Source: CADEED01 sp963839685
Lineage (GTDB): Bacteria > Pseudomonadota > Gammaproteobacteria > Steroidobacterales > Steroidobacteraceae
Assembly (NCBI GenBank): GCA_963839685.1
Contig: CAWIVS010000010.1
Span: 1-64,000, forward strand
DNA: 64,000 nt
Direction: 5' to 3'
The notes under the pieces: model-generated
What the model was told of the DNA's origin: nothing
The model's input: only the letters and a program-made list of their open reading frames with translations
The model's database searches: none
In this document: positions 9,561-17,261 of the stretch, one piece after another
Numbering within the stretch: position 1 is the stretch's first letter
How the letters are laid out: every line of letters starts with the position of its first letter
Made by a program: the position numbers and the translations under genes

Positions 9561-10429
9561 GGAAGAAATCCAGGCGTCACGCCGGTCACGCAGCGTCTGC
9601 GGCTCGGCCGGATGAAAGTGAGGGTCCGTGACCCGGAGCTTCGGTGGGAAGCTGCAAATAGTAGGGACTGTGCGGTCACGAGCTTCATGTCCATACTTTT
9701 CCCTGCGTGTTGGGTGCCTGCTGGCCGTGCAGGCGCGCTGCCTCGAAGACGTGAATCTGGCGTCTTACGGCGCAATGCCCCCGTGCGCGAGAGGACGATC
9801 GTCGGAAGGCCGCCAGCGGGCGTACTGGCCTGCACCTGCTCGATGGCCCGTGCGCTGTCCGCCAGCTCGCGCGGCGTGATCAATGACATGGGGGTGTTGG
9901 CACCCTCCACGTGCGCAACGTGGTGGCTCGCAGGATTCGCAAAAGTTGGTGTTCCGGCGGCGAGGCTCATAGTGCCGAGCAGCGCACACGTGAAGCGGCG
10001 CGCACCGGAAAGCCACCGCTCGACCTGGGTGCTGCGGCTTGCCCCATTCAAACACCATTCGCAGAAGTGCTCGCAATTGTTCGTCAGGATGCGATAGCTG
10101 CGCTCGCCGAGGCGCGAACGCGCCCGTGCCACCACTTCGCGACGATTGAAGCGTGGCCGATCATGTCGAAGCCGGATGCCGTGGCCCCGCGCGAAGTATT
10201 CGACAGAAACTTCTTCCACCGGTCCGCGGCACAATCCATGGCTAGGCCCACTGTAATGAATGACGCGGCCATTGCCGACGTAGATACCATGATGGCAGTA
10301 GAGCGTGCGTGCGGTGACGAGATGAGCGGCGAGCGCAGGTTTTGCGCCATCACCGAGGAGCGAATCGCGTGAGGAGAACCGCTTGTTACTGCGTTGATTG
10401 ACGACCGCATTGTCGCTCCTCCGTTCCAT
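9530..10429 (-). CDS. LRAT-family (NlpC/P60 superfamily) protein
   Basis: The 299-residue protein has an LRAT domain in its first 150 residues. The catalytic set is visible: H46-H47 in CHHGIYVGNG, a following histidine in VIHYSG, and the nucleophile C119 in NNCEHFCEWC. LRAT and H-REV107 enzymes are thiol acyltransferases or phospholipases acting on phospholipids. The C-terminal half (from about residue 190) is Arg/Ser-rich and shows no domain I recognise; its end overlaps the permease start, so a late frameshift cannot be excluded. Position as the first gene of the Mla-like operon suggests a phospholipid substrate, which is inference. Confidence 0.72.
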   Translation of the reverse strand: MERRSDNAVVNQRSNKRFSSRDSLLGDGAKPALAAHLVTARTLYCHHGIYVGNGRVIHYSGPSHGLCRGPVEEVSVEYFARGHGIRLRHDRPRFNRREVVARARSRLGERSYRILTNNCEHFCEWCLNGASRSTQVERWLSGARRFTCALLGTMSLAAGTPTFANPASHHVAHVEGANTPMSLITPRELADSARAIEQVQASTPAGGLPTIVLSRTGALRRKTPDSRLRGSAPARPAGTQHAGKSMDMKLVTAQSLLFAASHRSSGSRTLTFIRPSRRRCVTGVTPGFLPWLFVWSQVS

Positions 10430-10775
10430 ACATTTCCGCTGTGAATTGGTTGCCTACTGGCTGGCATTTCCGCATCGGTGGTTCGGTACCGAGGATAGTC
10501 GCCGCCGAGCGCCGAATCGTCATGGAAACGTCGCGGTTCGGTCGGAAATGTGTACGGCCAAGATCGGGCCATCACGCGGCATGACCTGCGAGCGCGCGTT
10601 TACGAAGTGTTAGCTCGGGCTCGATGTGCAACGTCGCTGCCGGACAATTGCGCTGCGCCGACCTGCGACTCCGGCGCAAGCGCTACGACTCGTGCTCGAT
10701 GGCAGATCCGCGTCGATGTCTTGTCGCATCGCGGCTTAGGAGCCTGCTCGCGAGTCGCTGCTTCGATGGCGGTGG
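10430..10775. other. Intergenic region without recognisable gene
   Basis: Between the start of the LRAT-family gene and the end of the NagB-like gene, both on the minus strand, there are 346 bases. Short open frames exist on both strands, but none has a plausible start, ribosome site or protein pattern. It should hold the promoter of the lipid-transport operon and the terminator of the GH97-nagB operon; I could not place either convincingly. Confidence 0.5.
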
Positions 10776-11492
10776 TCAAGCGGAGCTGCTGTCGTCCAGC
10801 AAGACTTCAACGTCCTGATGCAGCCACAAGAAGCTGGCGGGCAGATCCGTGCTGACCGTGGCTTCGAGAAATCTCGCGATGGCTCGCTCTTTCCCCTTTC
10901 CAGTCACGAGCAGCAAGATCTTCCGGGATGCAAGTATGTCGGCCATGCCAAGCGTTAATCCGAATGCAGGCTTGGCATCCCTGCCAATCATCATCGCGTG
11001 CCCGAGCGTTTCCGCGGACAGCTTGGCGACGTGGCAATTGGGCTGCAGGTTGGCAGCCGGCTCGTTCAGAGCCACGTGGCCGTTACGCCCCAGGCCAAGA
11101 ATGCACACATCGATCGGGCCCTGGCGCTCGAGCTCCGCGCTGATCCTGGCGCATTCCCGCACCGGATCCTTCGTCTGCGAATCGAAGGAGAGGTAGCGCT
11201 CCGCAGCGATCGCCAGGGGCCCGACGAGCCGGCTCTGGAGATAATGTTCGCAGCTCGCAGGATCGTCCGGCGGCACTCCGAGCCACTCGTCCAGCTTGAC
11301 GACCCGGAGGTTCCGCAGGAGATCCGGTTGCCTCGCGCCTTCTCGAATCAGCGCTTCGTACAGGCCGGCGGGTGAGTTGCCGGTCGGAGCACACAGTAAG
11401 AAGTCACTCTTCGCGGTCGCCGCGGCAATGACGCGCGCGGCGGCTCGCCGGCTCATCTCCTCGTAATCGCGGCAGTGATGGACTGTGGCCAT
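10776..11492 (-). CDS. nagB: Glucosamine-6-phosphate deaminase / 6-phosphogluconolactonase family protein
   Basis: From the ATG at 11492 the protein has 238 residues and the fold markers of NagB: the phosphate loop LCAPTGNSPAGLYE, the segment KLDEWLG, and LGLGRNGHVALNEP, which matches the deaminase catalytic region. It would convert glucosamine 6-phosphate to fructose 6-phosphate and ammonia in the cytosol. The frame is open far upstream inside the preceding gene, but this start follows that gene's stop by 26 bases and gives the usual family length. Context: last gene of a GH97 and Gfo/Idh operon. A GH20 hexosaminidase at 48.2 kb could supply its substrate. Confidence 0.85.
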   Translation of the reverse strand: MATVHHCRDYEEMSRRAAARVIAAATAKSDFLLCAPTGNSPAGLYEALIREGARQPDLLRNLRVVKLDEWLGVPPDDPASCEHYLQSRLVGPLAIAAERYLSFDSQTKDPVRECARISAELERQGPIDVCILGLGRNGHVALNEPAANLQPNCHVAKLSAETLGHAMMIGRDAKPAFGLTLGMADILASRKILLLVTGKGKERAIARFLEATVSTDLPASFLWLHQDVEVLLDDSSSA

Positions 11493-11518
11493 GCGTGTGT
11501 TCGTGGGCTCCGCAGCGC

Positions 11519-12607
11519 CTAACTCTTCAGCCACAGATCGCAGGGCTTGTCCGCTCTCGTCGGTGACGGCAACAGGATCTTGCGGCCCGAGCCGGCGGAC
11601 TCGTACGCAGCGAACAGGATCTCGAGGACCGCCTTGCCGTCGGCTCCCGTCACCAATGGTTGGCGGTCGTGCAGCACGCAATCGACGAAATGCTGGAACT
11701 CCTGCGGAAAGCCATAGTTCCAGATCTCCTCGTACATCACGAAACTCCAGCCGACCGTGTTTCCGGCCTTCTCGACGGCGTAGCCCACGCCCTTGGCGCT
11801 GTAGGTCGGGATGGAATTCCCGTGCAGCACATCGGCGTAGGCCACTCCTTCCGAACCGTGGATTTCGGCGCGATCGTCCATGCCGCCGAGCTTGGTCCAG
11901 CTTTCCTCGGCCAGGGCGACGACGCCATTGTCGAACTCGAGGATGATGATCGCGTTGTCCTCTCCGCGCGTCTTGGCGGCGTGCACGCTGGTGTTCATCT
12001 GCGCGTACACGCTTTTCACGGGATTGTTGGCATTCAGCCAACGGAAGAACTGGATGGCGTGGCAACCCATGTCCATGCTGACGCCGCCGCCCGAGCGGTC
12101 GACGTCCCAGAAGTGCGCGGCATGCGGGCCGTCGTGCTTCTCGGATTGTTTGAACAGTACGGGGCGGCCAAGCGCGCCGTCATCGAGCAGCTGCTTCAGC
12201 CGGACGTATTTGGGCGTGAAGCACAGCTCTTCCGCGTACATCAGCTTGACGCCGGCCTGATCGCATGCCGCGATCATGCGATCCGCGTCCGCCAGGTTCA
12301 GGCACAGCGGTTTCTCGACGACCACATGCTTGCCGGCCTTCGCGGCCTTTACCGTGATCTCGCAGTGAGCAAAGTTGGGTGCGCCGACCACGACCATGTC
12401 GATCTCGTCCATGGCGAGCATCGCGTCCAGGTCCTCGAAGTGGTGCGCGATGCCATGCTTCGACGCGAAATCGCACGCGTGCCCGGTCGTCGGCGACATC
12501 ACGGCGAGCACCTTGGCCTGCGGCACGCTTCGCAACGCCTCTGCATGGATTGTCGTGATGAACTGAGAGCCAACCAGGCCGACTCCAACGGTGTCGCGTT
12601 TTGCCAT
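11519..12607 (-). CDS. Gfo/Idh/MocA-family NAD(P)-dependent oxidoreductase
   Basis: The 362-residue protein has an N-terminal Rossmann fold (VGVGLVGSQF at about residues 6-15), the EKPL motif of the family (HVVVEKPLCLNLAD) and a C-terminal alpha/beta domain. The likely start is ATG 12607, one base after the GH97 stop; an upstream ATG at 12637 would lie inside the GH97 gene. Family members oxidise or reduce hydroxyl groups of sugars, inositols and glycosides, including oxidation at C3. Tight coupling to GH97 argues for action on the released sugar or on its glycoside. The exact substrate cannot be read from the sequence. Confidence 0.87.
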   Translation of the reverse strand: MAKRDTVGVGLVGSQFITTIHAEALRSVPQAKVLAVMSPTTGHACDFASKHGIAHHFEDLDAMLAMDEIDMVVVGAPNFAHCEITVKAAKAGKHVVVEKPLCLNLADADRMIAACDQAGVKLMYAEELCFTPKYVRLKQLLDDGALGRPVLFKQSEKHDGPHAAHFWDVDRSGGGVSMDMGCHAIQFFRWLNANNPVKSVYAQMNTSVHAAKTRGEDNAIIILEFDNGVVALAEESWTKLGGMDDRAEIHGSEGVAYADVLHGNSIPTYSAKGVGYAVEKAGNTVGWSFVMYEEIWNYGFPQEFQHFVDCVLHDRQPLVTGADGKAVLEILFAAYESAGSGRKILLPSPTRADKPCDLWLKS

Positions 12608-12608
12608 G

Positions 12609-14735
12609 TCAGTGAAGCTCCTGCCCTTCGCCAGCACTTATCGGTGTCAACCTGACCAGCGCGCCGCCGGCTGCGGCGAGCGGAAGACTGAGTTCACCGG
12701 ACGCCTGCACTTCACGAGTCTCGAGTTTGTAGCGCGATTCCGCGCCGAGGTCGTCGCGGTAGATCTCCGCGCGAAATGCTCCCGCTGGCAGGAATGACAG
12801 CGGGACTCGCACGCCTCTTGCATGTCGATCCGTCATTGCGCCTATCCACCAGTCGTTGCCGCTGCGGCGAGCGATGACAACTTCCTCTCCGACGCGGCCG
12901 ATCAGCGCGCGAGTGTCGTCCCAGGTGTCGGGAACCGCGGCGATGACGCGCGTGAGCGGATTCGCTCGATAGGCCGATGGATAGTCGGCCATCATCGGCA
13001 GGTGATTCTGCAGCACGACGTATGAAGCCAGCATGCGACTGGGCGTGCCAATCACCACCGGGGCAGCCACCACCGGCTTGAACTGCTCGAGCGGCACGCC
13101 GCGCAGCGTGCCCTGGTGATAGTCGAGCGGTCCGGCGAGCATGCGCGTGAGCGGCACGGTGACGTCGTGTTCCGGTGTCACGCCGTCCGCGTCCCATTTG
13201 TCGTACTCCCAATTGCGTACCGACTCGCTGTTGAGCAGGTTGGGGAACGTGCGCTCGAGTCCGGTCGGCGCCGCGACACCGTGAAATGTCACGGTCAACT
13301 GATTGTCTGCCGCGAGTTGCAAGAGCTGGCGCTGAAAATTGACCATCTCCTGATCGTCGCGGTCCATGAAATCGATCATCACGCCTTCGATACCCCACGC
13401 CTGATACAGCGGAAATGCCCGGGCCATGTGCTTCTTCGCCGCTTCCCAATGCATCCATAGCCGCAGCTTCACGCCCTTGCGCCGCGCGTAGTCGACGACC
13501 TCCTTGAGATCGAGCCCTTCGATTCCTTGGGTGATGTCGGTGCCTTCGTAGGGCGCGATGCGTCCGCCGTACCAGGCAAGATCGTTCACGCCATCGAGCG
13601 AGTGGTACGGAATGTCGTACTCCGCGCAGAAATCGATATAGAACTTGGCGGTTTCAGTATTGAGCCCCATCTTGAACGGCGCTTTCGTTTCGAAATAGTC
13701 GTTCCACCACGGAAATGTGGTCTTGCCAGGCACGATCCACGAAGTGTCCTTGATCACGCTCGGTGCATTCAGCTTGAGGACCGTGTCGGACTCGAGCAAT
13801 TGCCGCGCTTCCTTGGCCACGAGGATCAGGCGCCATGGCGAATCGTGCGGTAACCTGGTGCGCACGGCGACTGTCGGGTCGCCGGGAAGAGGCGAGAGCC
13901 GGCTCACCAGGTTGCCACTGTTTCCGCGGGCGAGGTACAGGCCGGCGAAGTCGGTGAGATTCGCCTCGAGGACGGCGGCCCAGCCGGCGGCCGGAAGTTG
14001 CACGAGGAGCGGCAACCCTAACAAGCCTTCCGCCGGAATCTGGTCGACACGCCGCCGCTCATAGCGGTTCTCGTGCGAGGTGGTGAAGTTCGCGAGCGGC
14101 AACATCGTGGCGAGCGCGTCTCGCGGGAATGCGAACTCCGTCAGTTCGCCGGCGAGTTCCAGATCCGACCACCCCGGTTGTTTGGAGAATCGATACCGGA
14201 GCGCAACGCCGTCGTCATAAGCACGCACGACTAACCGCCACTCCAGCGGCTTCGCTCCGCGCTCGCGCAACGTGAGGGTGGTTTCAGTTGCGCGATCGAC
14301 AACATGTCTGCGCTTACCGGGGAATTGCTCGAAAGACGCATCGATTGCGATGGTTTCAGAACTGACGATCACGCAATTGCGACCGAGTTCGGTACCGTCT
14401 TTCAGGCGAACTCCCAGCCTCGAGGCAGTAACCACGATTTGATTCGACGCGGAGACGCGATACTGGAGTTGGGAAGCTGCACCGGACATGGCGCGCGCGG
14501 AGAGTTCAACTTGCAAGTGTCCATCCGGAGAGCGGACGAATACGGATTTGTCCTGTGCCTGCGCCCACGCCACGCAGCTCAGCGCCATTGTCGACCAGAG
14601 AAGGACGCGCAGGATCTTCTGGCGCTGAAAGCCTCGTGGTGCCACGCTCGTTTCCCCCGTTGCGACGTCCCGCACTTCGTCAGTCGAGAGTAGCCAGAAT
14701 CCGCGTGAGCGAGCAAGGCGATGCGTCAGGCGCAA
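12609..14735 (-). CDS. Glycoside hydrolase family 97 protein, secreted
   Basis: The ORF of 708 codons contains the full GH97 arrangement: N-terminal beta-supersandwich, central TIM barrel and C-terminal beta domain. The diagnostic segment GVAAPTGLERTFPNLLNSE is present, as is MIDFMDRDDQEMV. The predicted signal peptide (ILRVLLWSTMALSCVAWAQAQ) lies about 40 residues inside the longest frame, so GTG 14645 is a better start than ATG 14735. GH97 enzymes are alpha-glucosidases (inverting) or alpha-galactosidases (retaining) of the periplasm; I cannot decide between them by eye. First gene of an operon with a Gfo/Idh enzyme and NagB. Confidence 0.88.
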   Translation of the reverse strand: MRLTHRLARSRGFWLLSTDEVRDVATGETSVAPRGFQRQKILRVLLWSTMALSCVAWAQAQDKSVFVRSPDGHLQVELSARAMSGAASQLQYRVSASNQIVVTASRLGVRLKDGTELGRNCVIVSSETIAIDASFEQFPGKRRHVVDRATETTLTLRERGAKPLEWRLVVRAYDDGVALRYRFSKQPGWSDLELAGELTEFAFPRDALATMLPLANFTTSHENRYERRRVDQIPAEGLLGLPLLVQLPAAGWAAVLEANLTDFAGLYLARGNSGNLVSRLSPLPGDPTVAVRTRLPHDSPWRLILVAKEARQLLESDTVLKLNAPSVIKDTSWIVPGKTTFPWWNDYFETKAPFKMGLNTETAKFYIDFCAEYDIPYHSLDGVNDLAWYGGRIAPYEGTDITQGIEGLDLKEVVDYARRKGVKLRLWMHWEAAKKHMARAFPLYQAWGIEGVMIDFMDRDDQEMVNFQRQLLQLAADNQLTVTFHGVAAPTGLERTFPNLLNSESVRNWEYDKWDADGVTPEHDVTVPLTRMLAGPLDYHQGTLRGVPLEQFKPVVAAPVVIGTPSRMLASYVVLQNHLPMMADYPSAYRANPLTRVIAAVPDTWDDTRALIGRVGEEVVIARRSGNDWWIGAMTDRHARGVRVPLSFLPAGAFRAEIYRDDLGAESRYKLETREVQASGELSLPLAAAGGALVRLTPISAGEGQELH

Positions 14736-14742
14736 TGTACCC

Positions 14743-15108
14743 CTACTTGGGGTCGAACATTTCCGGGCAGAACACGGGACGCATTTCGACCGTGCAGTCC
14801 ATCATCACGGGGCACTTCCTGGCCCACTCGAGCGCTTCATCGAAGGATTTGACCTCCCACAGCGCGAATCCTGCGACCACTTCCTTCGTCTCGGTGAATG
14901 GCCCGTCAGTCACCGTGAGATTCTTGCCGGTATATTGAAGGCGTTTGGCAAATTTGCTCGGCATGAGTCCGCCGTATACCTGGTCTTTCAGAATGCCGGC
15001 GGCGATCAGGGCCTCGTTGTAGTTGTGCATGGCCACGATTGCCTCTTCACTGGGCGGGACCATGTTTTCAGGGGCTTCGGACAATTTCGTCAAGATCATG
15101 ACTTTCAT
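14743..15108 (-). CDS. YCII/DGPF-domain protein
   Basis: The 121-residue protein carries the signature TVTDGPFTETKEVVAGFALWEV of the DGPF (YCII-related) family near residues 66-87. The start ATG at 15108 has a good ribosome site (GGGAGATG) upstream; the open frame continues to 15522 but has no basis there. It is divergent from an ECF42-type sigma factor, with only 115 bases between the starts. DGPF genes next to ECF42 sigma factors are a known conserved neighbourhood, in which the sigma factor is thought to transcribe the DGPF gene. The biochemical role is not established. Confidence 0.85.
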   Translation of the reverse strand: MKVMILTKLSEAPENMVPPSEEAIVAMHNYNEALIAAGILKDQVYGGLMPSKFAKRLQYTGKNLTVTDGPFTETKEVVAGFALWEVKSFDEALEWARKCPVMMDCTVEMRPVFCPEMFDPK

Positions 15109-15223
15109 CGAACATCTCCCGGTTGCAATGGATTCAGATTCAAGGACGCCCGAGAGGTCCCCCGGCCGACAACGGCAGCAAAATAAATTTGCATCCCCTC
15201 TGTCAAGACTGTCTGTTACGAGG

Positions 15224-16477
15224 ATGGCCGACCGTCCTTGTCCCCAGATGCTCGATCCCGCGCACATCGACGTGGCGATTTCCGCCTCCCGGCCGAAGGT
15301 CGTTGCCGCCCTTCTGCGGTATTTCCGTGACCTGGATACTGCCGAGGAAGCTTTCCAGGAAGCCTGTCTTCGGGCCCTGCAGGCCTGGCCACAGAAAGGT
15401 TTTCCTGTCGACCCTACCGCCTGGCTGGTGACGGTCGGGCGCAATGCCGCCCTGGACCTCAAGCGGCGCAACCGTTCCGTCGGACTCCTGACCGATCCTG
15501 ACTCGCTTGCGGATGCCAGCAATGATCTGGTCCCGGAAGTCCTCGACGAGAGCCACTATCGTGACGACATCCTGCGACTGTTGTTCGTGTGCGGGCATCC
15601 CACGCTGCCGGCGACGCAGCAGATCGCGCTCGCACTTCGCATCGTTTCCGGGCTTACCGTGGAGCAGATTGCTGCAGCATTCCTGGTGTCTTCCGCCGCG
15701 ATGGAACAGCGGATCACCCGCGCCAAGCGCACCATCGCGAAGATCGGGGTCGAATTCGAGACACCCGGCGCCGCCGAGCGGCGCACGCGACTCGCGGCGG
15801 TCTCGACGATGATCTATCTCATTTTCAACGAGGGGTATGGCAGCACCCCGGAATCCGCCGCGGCACGCGAGGCGCTTGCGGAAGAGGCCATCCGGCTGGG
15901 GCGGCTGCTGTTGAGCCTCTTTCCGACCGATCCCGAGGTTTTCGGGCTCCTGGCTTTGATGTTGCTTCAGCAGTCTCGCGCAGCGGCGCGCTTCGATGCG
16001 AATGGCGAGATCGTGTTGCTCGACGAGCAAGATCGCAGCCTCTGGAATCGAACACTGATCGAGGAAGGCCGGCTGTTGCTGGAGAGAGCCGCCATCTACC
16101 AGAACCCGGGGCCCTACCAACTCCAGGCGGCCATCGCCGCGCTCCATGTGCACGCGGCGAGACCGGAAGACACCGCGTGGAAGGAAATCGACTCGCTGTA
16201 CCAGGCACTCGAATCGCTGCAGCCATCACCCGTGACGACGCTCAATCGCGCCGTGGCGGTCTGGAAGCTGCGAGGTGCCGAGGCAGCGCTGCGGATGATC
16301 GATCCGCTGAACAGCGAGCTGGACGCCTATTTCTATTTCCACGGGCTGCGCGGTGCGCTGCTCAAGGAACTGAACAGGCTCGATGAGGCACGGGAAGGAC
16401 TGCATCGTGCCATCGCCCTTGCGAAATCCGTCGCGGAAGCCAAGCTCATTCGACGCGAACTGGATCGCCTCGCCTGA
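15224..16477 (+). CDS. ECF42-type RNA polymerase sigma factor with C-terminal extension
   Basis: From ATG 15224 the protein has 417 residues, far longer than a minimal ECF sigma factor. Sigma region 2 (LRYFRDLDTAEEAFQEACLRA) is at about residues 25-80 and region 4 (GLTVEQIAAAFLVSSAAMEQ) at about 140-190. The rest, roughly 200-417, is the DUF6596/TPR-like helical extension (NEGYGSTPE, LTLNRAVAV-type pattern) that defines ECF42 proteins and is thought to control activity in place of an anti-sigma factor. No anti-sigma gene is nearby, which fits. The divergent DGPF gene is the expected target. Confidence 0.88.
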   Translation: MADRPCPQMLDPAHIDVAISASRPKVVAALLRYFRDLDTAEEAFQEACLRALQAWPQKGFPVDPTAWLVTVGRNAALDLKRRNRSVGLLTDPDSLADASNDLVPEVLDESHYRDDILRLLFVCGHPTLPATQQIALALRIVSGLTVEQIAAAFLVSSAAMEQRITRAKRTIAKIGVEFETPGAAERRTRLAAVSTMIYLIFNEGYGSTPESAAAREALAEEAIRLGRLLLSLFPTDPEVFGLLALMLLQQSRAAARFDANGEIVLLDEQDRSLWNRTLIEEGRLLLERAAIYQNPGPYQLQAAIAALHVHAARPEDTAWKEIDSLYQALESLQPSPVTTLNRAVAVWKLRGAEAALRMIDPLNSELDAYFYFHGLRGALLKELNRLDEAREGLHRAIALAKSVAEAKLIRRELDRLA

Positions 16478-16505
16478 TGAGCGTGCGCGACACGTTGCCG
16501 ATGGC

Positions 16506-17075
16506 TCAGTGGCCTCCTTCGACGCGAATGCCGGCATCCGCGAGCGCGCCAGCCAGTGCCGATTCGATGCGCGCCGCTTCGCCCCGCCTGACGTGTTGAA
16601 GGTGAAGCGTCGGACCCGTCAGCACTTCGATGCCGCGCTTCAGCACACTGCCGGCGGCGCGGATCCCAGCCTTGTGTTGATCGAAGCGGTCCGCGGGCGA
16701 ATATCGACTCATGCCGACGTACACGCCGTGGTCATCGCCGCGTCGATCGGCAAAGTCCAGCAGGATGAGATAGACGTTCGAACGGCCGCGGCCGTTGGCG
16801 GTGAAGCGCGCGGCGACGTCGTACGCGGTGGGTAACCAACTGACGTAGCGCATCGGAAGCCAGTCCGGGATCGATTCACCCGCACGCTTCCACAGGAGAT
16901 CCAGGGCGGTCTCGATGTGCGCGGCGAAGTGACCGCGCATCCAGCATTCGTGGATGCAGTGCGCGCCGGCCACGCCGTCGCCGGCGGCAAGTGCGGCCTC
17001 GAACGCCATCGCGAGATCGCGGTCCGATCGCGCGCGAAACGGTCGTTGACCCGGTCGCGCGGGAGTTTCACCCAT
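16506..17075 (-). CDS. GIY-YIG-like small protein
   Basis: The C-terminal 90 residues contain NVYLILLDFADRRGD and GVYVGMSRYSPADRFDQHKAG, which resembles a GIY-YIG nuclease-type fold (two tyrosine motifs, then an Arg/His helix). I chose ATG 17075 (189 residues) because the frame upstream runs into the promoter of the divergent gene; the true start is uncertain. The N-terminal part is not recognised. It ends 29 bases from the sigma factor gene, tail to tail. Whether it cleaves DNA cannot be said: the canonical catalytic Glu of GIY-YIG was not confirmed. Confidence 0.55.
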   Translation of the reverse strand: MGETPARPGQRPFRARSDRDLAMAFEAALAAGDGVAGAHCIHECWMRGHFAAHIETALDLLWKRAGESIPDWLPMRYVSWLPTAYDVAARFTANGRGRSNVYLILLDFADRRGDDHGVYVGMSRYSPADRFDQHKAGIRAAGSVLKRGIEVLTGPTLHLQHVRRGEAARIESALAGALADAGIRVEGGH

Positions 17076-17203
17076 CGCGAGGTTGACTGGGCCACGCCCA
17101 CTCGACCCTGGCCAGCGAATTCCCGGAAAGCCGTATCCCGCGCACGGGAGGAATTCTGCCACGAGAAGATCAGGAATGAAGATAGAGGTGGAAGATACAT
17201 AGT

Positions 17204-17232
17204 CGAACAGGCCGGGAACTTCCTCATATAAT
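17204..17232 (+). promoter_or_regulatory. Putative sigma-70 promoter for the TolB/TPR gene
   Basis: A perfect -10 element TATAAT lies at 17227-17232, with a weak -35 region about 17 bases upstream. It is 30 bases before the start of the TPR gene and is followed by a ribosome site AGAGGG at 17252-17257. The -35 match is poor, so an activator or extended contact may be needed. Confidence 0.45.
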
Positions 17233-17261
17233 TCTGGCAACTCCCCACTCAAGAGGGCGCG

